From Fontibacter flavus (GTDB lineage: Bacteria; Bacteroidota; Bacteroidia; Cytophagales; Cyclobacteriaceae), in the NCBI RefSeq assembly GCF_042432905.1, contig NZ_JBHLWI010000033.1, forward strand, positions 1 through 64,000: 64,000 bases of DNA, written 5' to 3'. Positions 19,115-25,321 of the stretch are shown piece after piece; position 1 is the stretch's first letter; each line of letters opens with the position of its first letter. The notes beneath the pieces are model-generated. The model worked only from the letters and a program-made list of their open reading frames with translations. It searched no databases and was not told the origin of the DNA. Both the position numbers and the translations under genes were made by a program.

Positions 19115-20367
19115 TAGACAATAAACCCCACACTCACCGTATCATGAGTGCCTTCATCAATCAAGATAAAGCTGCCATTGGAACGGTTGACTTGGTAGGG
19201 ATCAAAATGAATCGCTTTGCTGAGTTTGAAACTCACCTTGCCAATATCATTTAATTTCAAGGCCTCAGCCCTTTCCTCCCCGCTGAAATCGGTCTGGATT
19301 TTGGATTGGATAGACTCCACTCTGGCCAATACCCGATTGACACCATGCTGTAAGGTATATTTCTCACCAATTCTCAATGGCTTGTGATTTACCTGACAGA
19401 TGGTGGCGGTAATGCTTTTCTCAGAGCTGGGCAATTCAGACGATTTGACGATCATGTCCCCTCGACTGATATCTACCTCATCTTCCAAAGTGAGGGTAAT
19501 GGAAGCTCCAGGAACAGCCAGGTCCAACTCCTGATCGAAGAATTGAATTGATTTGATTTTGGACTCGGTAAAGGAAGGAAGGATTGTCACCTTATCCCCA
19601 ACCTGAAGGCTGCTTCCATACAACTTTCCAGAGAAGCCTCTGAAGTCATGGAAAGCATCAGTTTTGGGACGGATCACATACTGTACCGGGAATCTTGCAA
19701 AAGCCTGCTCCTGCAAATCTTCCGGCTCCAGAACTTCCAAATGGTCCAACAAGGTGTTCCCCAAATACCAAGGCATTTCGGCGGACTTCTTGGCAATGTT
19801 TTCCCCTTTGAGGGCAGAAATGGGGATGAAGGTAATCTGCTCGGTTTTAAAGTTGCTTTTCTCAACCAAAGCATCGAAATCAGCTTTGATTTTCAGAAAT
19901 ACATCTTCATCATAACCCACCAAATCCATCTTGTTGATGGCAACCACTACGTGGCTCAAGCGGAGTAAATTACTGATGAAGAAATGTCTATAGGTTTGCT
20001 CTATGACTCCTTTTCTGGCATCAATCAAGATGATGGCCACTTGGGAAGTGGAGGCGCCTGTAACCATGTTGCGGGTGTATTCCACGTGTCCGGGCGTATC
20101 TGCCACGATAAAGTTGGTCTTATCTGTATTGAAATAGATATGAGCCACATCAATCGTGATGCCTTGTTCCCTTTCGGCTACCAATCCATCTGTGGCCAAA
20201 GAAAAGTCAAGGTAATCAAAGCCTCTTTGACGGCTGGTCTTTTCGATTGCCTCCAATTTGTCGGTGGTCAAGGAACCCGTATCGTACAATAATCTTCCGA
20301 TCAAGGTACTTTTTCCATCATCCACGGATCCTGCGGTAGCTATTTTTATAAGTTTTCTATTTTCCAT
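19114..20367 (-). CDS. cysN: Sulfate adenylyltransferase large subunit (GTPase) CysN
   Basis: The protein (417 residues from this start) is an EF-Tu-like GTPase. G1 is AGSVDDGKS at about 12-20, followed by the switch region with DTPGHVEY and NKMD for guanine recognition, then beta-barrel domains. With CysD it makes APS from sulfate and ATP, driven by GTP hydrolysis. I chose the ATG at 20367 (MENRKLIKIATAG), the usual CysN beginning. An earlier in-frame ATG would add ten residues that lie in a CGCAAAGGCGC repeat. There is no APS kinase domain fused at the C-terminus, which fits the APS-reducing CysH. Confidence 0.95.
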   Translation of the reverse strand: MENRKLIKIATAGSVDDGKSTLIGRLLYDTGSLTTDKLEAIEKTSRQRGFDYLDFSLATDGLVAEREQGITIDVAHIYFNTDKTNFIVADTPGHVEYTRNMVTGASTSQVAIILIDARKGVIEQTYRHFFISNLLRLSHVVVAINKMDLVGYDEDVFLKIKADFDALVEKSNFKTEQITFIPISALKGENIAKKSAEMPWYLGNTLLDHLEVLEPEDLQEQAFARFPVQYVIRPKTDAFHDFRGFSGKLYGSSLQVGDKVTILPSFTESKIKSIQFFDQELDLAVPGASITLTLEDEVDISRGDMIVKSSELPSSEKSITATICQVNHKPLRIGEKYTLQHGVNRVLARVESIQSKIQTDFSGEERAEALKLNDIGKVSFKLSKAIHFDPYQVNRSNGSFILIDEGTHDTVSVGFIV

Positions 20368-20382
20368 GCTCGTTGTTTTTTT

Positions 20383-20404
20383 CTCGAAAAGGCGCAAAGG
20401 CGCT
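20383..20404. repeat. Short CGCAAAGGCGC repeat copy upstream of cysN
   Basis: CTCGAAAAGGCGCAAAGGCG followed by CTAGGG is a partial copy of the dispersed element also seen at 14138-14222 and 15037-15236. It overlaps a possible upstream in-frame ATG of cysN, an argument against that start. Confidence 0.5.
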
Positions 20405-20439
20405 AGGGTTTGAATTTTGTAGAAATACGATTATTTTCG

Positions 20440-20664
20440 AAGTGAAATAAAGTGGAAATAATTAGAAACAAGGTTGAAATAAAGGGTATGAAATTCTATG
20501 GATTCGTTAGTATTTAGAGAACTGATTCGTTTTTTTTTGGAAAACCTTTTTGTTAATCAAACCCATATTATTTCGCCGAAGGCATATTTCATTAGTATTT
20601 CGCGAAGCATATTTCTCTAGCTATCACTTATAATCTTCTCTCCATGCCTTACACTCTCGCTTCT
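20440..20664. repeat. GAAATAA/ATTTCGCGAAG repeat between cysD and cysN
   Basis: GAAGTGAAATAAAGTGGAAA and GGTTGAAATAAAG (20438-20485) face inverted units ATTATTTCGCCGAAG, CATATTTCATTAG and TATTTCGCGAAGCATATTTC (20567-20613). They are the same units as at 15931-16092. ACTCTCGCTTCT (20653-20664) next to and overlapping the cysD stop matches 15860-15871 inverted. The 295-bp stretch has no coding potential. Confidence 0.6.
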
Positions 20665-21559
20665 AGAAATACCCGACCTTCTTTCGCTTTTCCATCGCTG
20701 CTTCTGATCTTTTATCATCTATCCTGGCGCCGCGTTCTGACAGGGTAGACTGACGGATTTCTTCTACAACGGTTTCCAGCGTGTCGGCTTCGGAGAGCAC
20801 TGCTGCTGTACATGTCATGTCTCCAACAGTACGGAAGCGTACCATTTTCTCTACTACCTCCTCATGAGGTTCCCTGTATACATGTTCATTTGCAGTCCAG
20901 ATCAGGCCATCACGAAAGAACACTTCGCGCTTGTGTGCGAAGTAGATGGATGGGATTTTGATGTTCTCGGTTTTGATGTATTCCCAAACATCCAATTCAG
21001 TCCAATTGGAAATAGGGAAAACCCTCACATTTTGTCCCTGCTCTATGCGTCCATTCAGCATATCAAAGAGTTCGGGGCGTTGGTTTTTTTCATCCCATTG
21101 TCCAAAATCATCCCGGACAGAGAATACCCGCTCTTTTGCTCTTGCTTTTTCTTCATCCCTCCTGGCACCTCCTATGCAGGCATCGAACTTGAATTCTTCG
21201 ATAGCATCCAAAAGGGTGGTAGTCTGCAAGGTATTACGGCTGGCATAGCGTCCTTTTTCCTCACGTACCTTTCCTTGATCGATAGAGTCCTGTACATTCC
21301 TAACGATCAGCTCCAATCCCAATTCTTTCACCAATTCATCCCTAAACTGTATCGTCTCAGGAAAATTGTGGCCTGTATCTATATGCAACAATGGAAAAGG
21401 AATCCTGGCAGGATAAAAAGCCTTTTGGGCCAAGCGTACCAAGGTGATGGAATCCTTCCCTCCAGAGAAAAGCAATACCGGTCGCTCAAACTGCGCCGCT
21501 ACTTCCCGAAGGATGTGAATGGATTCGGATTCTTTAGGATTGAAATATATGGTTGACAT
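20663..21559 (-). CDS. cysD: Sulfate adenylyltransferase small subunit CysD
   Basis: This 298-residue N-type ATP pyrophosphatase has the PP-loop FSGGKDSITL at about 31-40, the LLHIDTGHNFPET segment and the ARRDEEKARAKER motif of CysD. It performs the adenylyl transfer of the ATP sulfurylase heterodimer with CysN. The C-terminus ends SEAAMEKRKKVGYF, standard for the family, so the protein itself appears intact even though its stop codon (20663-20665) sits on the edge of a repeat. It lies between cysH and cysN in the sulfate-assimilation operon. Confidence 0.96.
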   Translation of the reverse strand: MSTIYFNPKESESIHILREVAAQFERPVLLFSGGKDSITLVRLAQKAFYPARIPFPLLHIDTGHNFPETIQFRDELVKELGLELIVRNVQDSIDQGKVREEKGRYASRNTLQTTTLLDAIEEFKFDACIGGARRDEEKARAKERVFSVRDDFGQWDEKNQRPELFDMLNGRIEQGQNVRVFPISNWTELDVWEYIKTENIKIPSIYFAHKREVFFRDGLIWTANEHVYREPHEEVVEKMVRFRTVGDMTCTAAVLSEADTLETVVEEIRQSTLSERGARIDDKRSEAAMEKRKKVGYF

Positions 21560-21589
21560 GCGTATGTTTTATTTTAGTTTTTAATTTAT

Positions 21590-21751
21590 AAAGAGAAACA
21601 AGAATCAAGAGGCAAGACATGGATTGATGTAGAAATTCGATTGCTCTATTATTGATAAATAGCGAAATATGTGAGTTTATCTGTCAATCCTATATAAGCC
21701 TTCCGAAATCCGGAATACTCTTGGTTCTTGTTTCTAGCTACTTGTCTCTAA
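21590..21751. repeat. GAAACAAGAATCAAGAG inverted repeat between cysH and cysD
   Basis: GAAACAAGAATCAAGAG (21595-21611) pairs with CTCTTGGTTCTTGTTTC (21718-21734) with one mismatch in 17. Outside the core, AAGAG and GGCAAGAC on the left have weaker partners in CTACTTGTCTCT on the right. About 106 bp lie between the cores. The right arm ends just before the cysH stop codon. Confidence 0.7.
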
Positions 21752-21755
21752 ATTC

Positions 21756-22460
21756 TCATTTCCCATGCAATCCACATTCCTTCTTCGATTCCTCCCACCA
21801 CCAACGGCCCGCTCTTGGGTCTTCTCCTGGAGAAATTGCTCTGGTGCATGGTGCACACCCAATACTGATAAAACTTTTGTCGTGAAGAGGATTGTAAGGG
21901 ATTTTATTTTCTTGGATAAAGCCAAGCATCTGCTCATAAGTCCAGTCCAAAAGTGGATTGTATTTGATGATTTGATTGGCTTGATCCCATTCTATTTTGC
22001 GCATCTGAGAGCGGTTGGGGCTTTGTTCGGCACGCAAGCCGGTAACCCAAATGCTGTTTCCCGCCAAGGCACGCTTCAAGGGTTCAACCTTTCTGACAAA
22101 GCAGCATTGTTTCCTATTTTCAACTGACTCATAAAAACCATTGATCCCAGTCTTGTGGACCAGGTTTTCTAATGATGGCCTTTCTGGATAAAAAACTTTG
22201 ATCTTTAACCCGTATTTGTTTTCAGTTCTGGCCAATAAATCCAATGTTTCAGGGAAAAGCCTTCCCGTGTCCAAGGAGAAAATCTGGATAGGCAAATTCT
22301 TTTCTGCTATGAAATGCGTGATGACCTGGTCTTCCTGTCCCAAAGAAGAAGAAAAGACTACTTTTCCCTGAAAAAGATCGGACAATAAAGCAAGTCCATC
22401 AACTGGACTGAGCTGATCGATCTTATCACTTAAATTATGCAAATTCCTTTTTAGGCTCAT
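21756..22460 (-). CDS. cysH: Adenylylsulfate (APS) reductase, CysH family
   Basis: From the preferred start the protein has 234 residues. The PP-loop-like SSSLGQEDQV and SLDTGRLFPET segments define the family. The cysteine pattern CC (119-120), CAPC (202-205) together with the C-terminal catalytic KKECGLH motif marks the [4Fe-4S]-containing type that usually reduces APS rather than PAPS. It yields sulfite with thioredoxin-like donors. I place the start at 22460 (MSLKRNL), overlapping the DUF2061 gene by 26 bp; an upstream in-frame ATG at 22517 would add 19 unusual residues. The APS specificity fits the lack of an APS kinase gene in the operon. Confidence 0.92.
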   Translation of the reverse strand: MSLKRNLHNLSDKIDQLSPVDGLALLSDLFQGKVVFSSSLGQEDQVITHFIAEKNLPIQIFSLDTGRLFPETLDLLARTENKYGLKIKVFYPERPSLENLVHKTGINGFYESVENRKQCCFVRKVEPLKRALAGNSIWVTGLRAEQSPNRSQMRKIEWDQANQIIKYNPLLDWTYEQMLGFIQENKIPYNPLHDKSFISIGCAPCTRAISPGEDPRAGRWWWEESKKECGLHGK

Positions 22461-22707
22461 CTTTATCAATTTTTGTGGCTGACTCCCAAGCACGTTCGTG
22501 GAGGTAATACAGGGCAATTTTGGTCACTACTTCTATGGATCCTATTGAAACAGCCATGACGAGTTGGCCGGTAACCAAAAATGAGATCACCATTGTGTCC
22601 AGGGTTCCGACAACTCTCCATGAGATGGATTTCATCAGACTTTTTACATTGCTGTCTTTACCTTGTTTGGTAATAAACCATCGCTTGATTGGCTGGTCTA
22701 GGATCAT
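22435..22707 (-). CDS. DUF2061 membrane protein, first gene of the cysteine operon
   Basis: The 90-residue protein has two hydrophobic stretches (VVGTLDTMVISFLVTG and AVSIGSIEVVTKIALYYLH) separated by a short turn. The SISWRVVGTLDT and HERAW motifs are typical of DUF2061. The role is unknown; the family is repeatedly seen beside sulfate-assimilation genes and could help in sulfate or sulfite handling at the membrane, which is inference. It is the first gene after the candidate operator-promoter, and its 3' end overlaps cysH. Confidence 0.85.
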   Translation of the reverse strand: MILDQPIKRWFITKQGKDSNVKSLMKSISWRVVGTLDTMVISFLVTGQLVMAVSIGSIEVVTKIALYYLHERAWESATKIDKDEPKKEFA

Positions 22708-22730
22708 AGATTATAATTTAAACTTAAAAG

Positions 22731-22762
22731 CAAAACTATACAAAACCTATTAAAATAATAGG
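22731..22762 (-). promoter_or_regulatory. Promoter and candidate Rrf2 operator of the cysteine operon
   Basis: TAGTTTTG (minus strand, 22738-22731) matches TAnnTTTG, 23 bases before the DUF2061 start. Immediately upstream, at the -17 to -33 region, lies the perfect dyad CCTATT-AAAAT-AATAGG (22746-22762), placed where a bound regulator would block polymerase. The gene for an Rrf2 regulator ends 18 bp further upstream. That this is its operator is inferred from position. Confidence 0.5.
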
Positions 22763-22780
22763 GTAAATAGGGAAAAAATT

Positions 22781-23197
22781 TTACTCTTGATCTAAAATAT
22801 CTGATAATGTCTTGTTTTCCAACACTTTAAGCATTTCGTCTCTAACTTGGATCATGACTTTGTTCAAGCCACATTTTGTTTCATCCTTGCATTCCACGCA
22901 GGGTTCGTAATAGTTTAAACTCACACAGGGGAGTAGGGCAATAGGGCCTTCCAACAAGCGAATAACCTTGCTAAGTGGTACATCTTTGGGGTCTTTGATG
23001 AGGTAGTAACCGCCACCTTTGCCCTTTTTGCTGCCCAGAATGCCTGCCTTTTTCAGTTCCAGAAGGATATTTTCCAAGAATTTATGAGAGATGCCATATT
23101 CTTCAGAGATATCCTGAATCAGGACAGTTTTTTGATCGCGGTGTTTGCCGAGATAGGTCAGCGCATGCAGGGCATATTTGGTTTTTTTGGATAGCAT
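22781..23197 (-). CDS. Rrf2 family transcriptional regulator, likely controls the cysteine operon
   Basis: This 138-residue protein has the Rrf2 winged helix (LSKKTKYALHALTYLG start; LENILLELKKAGILGSKKGK as recognition helix and wing; GGGYYL). Four cysteines C91, C100, C103 and C109 (LPCVSL, EPCVECKDETKCG) sit in the region that holds the Fe-S cluster in IscR and NsrR, so redox or Fe-S sensing is possible. CymR, another Rrf2 protein, represses cysteine synthesis genes in Firmicutes. The gene precedes the operon on the same strand with its own promoter. The start follows a -7 box by only five bases. Confidence 0.9.
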   Translation of the reverse strand: MLSKKTKYALHALTYLGKHRDQKTVLIQDISEEYGISHKFLENILLELKKAGILGSKKGKGGGYYLIKDPKDVPLSKVIRLLEGPIALLPCVSLNYYEPCVECKDETKCGLNKVMIQVRDEMLKVLENKTLSDILDQE

Positions 23198-23202
23198 ATA
23201 TG

Positions 23203-23232
23203 CAAAAATAGGTTTTTTATTTATTCTTCAAA
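23203..23232 (-). promoter_or_regulatory. Promoter of the rrf2 gene (TTTG-N18-TATTTTTG)
   Basis: On the minus strand TTTG (23232-23229) and TATTTTTG (23210-23203) are separated by 18 bases, a full match to the Bacteroidetes -33/-7 promoter. The start codon begins five bases after the box, so the transcript would be leaderless or nearly so. Confidence 0.65.
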
Positions 23233-23269
23233 GGGGCGGAATTTTCCATTATCCAATTTTAATTTACCC

Positions 23270-23277
23270 TATCTTTG
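23270..23277 (+). promoter_or_regulatory. -7 element of the ABC-F gene
   Basis: TATCTTTG matches TAnnTTTG and ends four bases before the ATG at 23282, again implying a leaderless or near-leaderless message. No -33 TTTG is visible at 17-21 bases. Confidence 0.5.
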
Positions 23278-23281
23278 CGGC

Positions 23282-25180
23282 ATGAATTACCTATCAGTAG
23301 AAAATCTAAGCAAGTCTTTTGGCGAGCGTAAACTTTTTCAGAACATCTCTTTCGGCATAGATCAGGGGCAGAAGATAGCCTTGGTCGGCATTAATGGAGC
23401 GGGAAAATCCACATTGATGAAGATCATCATGGGGATTGAAGTGGCAGATTCCGGCAATATTGCCATCAATCAGCAGATCAAAGTTTCTTATGTCCACCAA
23501 AATCCTGTTTTTGCTGGGGATTTAACCATTTTTCAGACCATTTTTGAAGGGAGTAAAAATGAAACGCTTCAGGTGATCGAGGATTACCACAAAGCCATGC
23601 TGGATTCTGAAATGGGAAAAGATAATGGAGATGTGCTGCAAAAGCTTTTCGAAAAAATGGACGCATTGCAGGCTTGGGATTATGAGTTTCAGATTAAGGA
23701 AGTCTTGGGCAAATTAGGACTTAACGATACGGAGCTGCCGGTAGGTAACCTGAGCGGTGGACAGAGAAAAAGGGTAGCATTGGCAAAAGCCATCTTGGAG
23801 AAACCGGATCTGTTGTTGCTGGATGAGCCTACCAACCATCTGGATCTAGAGACCATCGAATGGTTGGAAGATTACCTTTCGAAGGCTAACCTTGCCCTGT
23901 TTATGGTGACCCACGACCGGTATTTTTTGGAGAAAGTGACCAATCAGATTCTGGAACTTGACAATGGCAATATTTACCGTTACATGGGTAATTATGGTTA
24001 TTTCCTAGAGAAGAAGGCTGAAAGAAGAGAAATTGAAGCTACTGAGCAGGAGAAAGCCAAAAGCCTTTATAAAAAAGAACTGGAATGGATTCGCAGGCAG
24101 CCCAAAGCAAGGGGTACAAAGGCCAAGTACAGGGTAGATGCTTTTGAGGAAACCAAGGAAAAAGCCTTTCAAAAAAGAGAAGAGCGTGAGATTGAGCTGA
24201 CTGTAACCACACAAAGGTTGGGCAATAAAATCATCGAGATTGAAAAGATCAACAAGTCTTTTGATGATAAAAAAATAGTCAAAGACTTCAGCTATACCTT
24301 CAAGAAAGGGGATAAAATAGGTATCGTTGGCCCCAACGGCGCTGGAAAGACCACTTTCCTCAATATGATCACTGGACTCATTGAGCCTGACAATGGGAAA
24401 ATCAATATGGGTCAGACCACTGCCATCGGTTATTACAGGCAGGAAGAAGACAGGTTTGACGAAGAAAAAAGACTGATCGACATTGTCAAGGAGGTGGCCG
24501 AGGTGGTGACTGTGGCCGGAGGAAGTACCATTACCGTGTCCCAATTTTTGAATAAATTTGGTTTTCCCCCAAAACAGCAGCATACACCAATAGCGAAGTT
24601 GAGTGGAGGAGAGAGGCGAAGGCTACAGCTGTTGATGGTGCTGATCAAAAGTCCCAACTTCCTGATTTTGGATGAGCCTACCAATGACCTGGATATTGTG
24701 ACCCTGAATACCCTGGAAGAATTTCTGGATACCTTCCCTGGCTGTTTGATCATTGTATCCCATGACAGGTATTTTATGGACAGGTTGGTGGAGCATCTAT
24801 TTGTTTTTGAAGGAGAGGGGATTATCAAGGATTTCCCTGGCAACTATACTGATTTTAGAGAGTGGGAAAAGGAGCAGAGATCCATTGAAAAGGAGAGCAA
24901 GCAGGAAAAGCCTGCGAAAGTGGAAAAAGAGAAAAGTGCAGGAAATGGACCTGCCAAAGTAAAAGCCAGCTTTAAAGAGAAAAAGGAATTTGAGGAGATC
25001 AATGCTACAATCGAAAAGCTCACCGTGGAAAAAGAGGAGTTGGTAGCTAGGATTTCAGAAGGAACCGAGGATCATCAGGCACTTTTGGATTGGTCCATTA
25101 GGATACAGGAGCTAGATGGTTTATTGGAAGAGCTGGAAATGCGCTGGTTGGAGCTGAGCGAACTGGATGGGATTGAATAA
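23282..25180 (+). CDS. ABC-F family ATPase (Uup-like)
   Basis: The 632-residue protein has two ABC cassettes and no membrane segment. Walker A motifs are GINGAGKST (about 36-44) and GPNGAGKTT (about 350-358); signature motifs are LSGGQ (157-161) and LSGGE (440-444), each followed by LLLDEPTNHLD or LILDEPTNDLD. The linker with EWIRRQPKARGTKAKYR is the usual ABC-F interdomain helix pair. The C-terminal 90 residues are charged and coiled-coil-like, as in Uup. Such proteins act on ribosomes or DNA rather than transport. It is divergent from the rrf2 gene. Confidence 0.93.
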   Translation: MNYLSVENLSKSFGERKLFQNISFGIDQGQKIALVGINGAGKSTLMKIIMGIEVADSGNIAINQQIKVSYVHQNPVFAGDLTIFQTIFEGSKNETLQVIEDYHKAMLDSEMGKDNGDVLQKLFEKMDALQAWDYEFQIKEVLGKLGLNDTELPVGNLSGGQRKRVALAKAILEKPDLLLLDEPTNHLDLETIEWLEDYLSKANLALFMVTHDRYFLEKVTNQILELDNGNIYRYMGNYGYFLEKKAERREIEATEQEKAKSLYKKELEWIRRQPKARGTKAKYRVDAFEETKEKAFQKREEREIELTVTTQRLGNKIIEIEKINKSFDDKKIVKDFSYTFKKGDKIGIVGPNGAGKTTFLNMITGLIEPDNGKINMGQTTAIGYYRQEEDRFDEEKRLIDIVKEVAEVVTVAGGSTITVSQFLNKFGFPPKQQHTPIAKLSGGERRRLQLLMVLIKSPNFLILDEPTNDLDIVTLNTLEEFLDTFPGCLIIVSHDRYFMDRLVEHLFVFEGEGIIKDFPGNYTDFREWEKEQRSIEKESKQEKPAKVEKEKSAGNGPAKVKASFKEKKEFEEINATIEKLTVEKEELVARISEGTEDHQALLDWSIRIQELDGLLEELEMRWLELSELDGIE

Positions 25181-25204
25181 TTGGTTTCTGTAAAGGAGAA
25201 TATT

Positions 25205-25256
25205 TTTTATGTCACACAGAGATGCACGGAGAAGACACAGAGGTTCACGGAGTATG
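25205..25256. repeat. CACAGAGATGCACGGAG-type degenerate repeat
   Basis: GTCACACAGAGATGCACGGA, GAAGACACAGAGG and TTCACGGAG make a short imperfect tandem array of CACAGAG/CACGGAG words between the ABC-F gene and the convergent receptor gene. It resembles the CGCAAAGACGC elements in base pattern and intergenic placement. Confidence 0.45.
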
Positions 25257-25321
25257 GTATAGTGGCTAAAGTTCATGGGGTTAAGTAAGGAGCTTAGGAA
25301 GTCCTGGTTAAATGGTTCCCT

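Noticed and set aside
20864..21556. Plus-strand open frame of 230 codons opposite cysD
   Set aside because: cysD on the other strand is unmistakable; the antisense product shows no motif and lacks any promoter signal.
24005..24583. Minus-strand open frame opposite the ABC-F gene
   Set aside because: Complementary shadow of the intact ABC-F reading frame, with Phe/Leu-rich composition from Glu/Lys codons read backwards.
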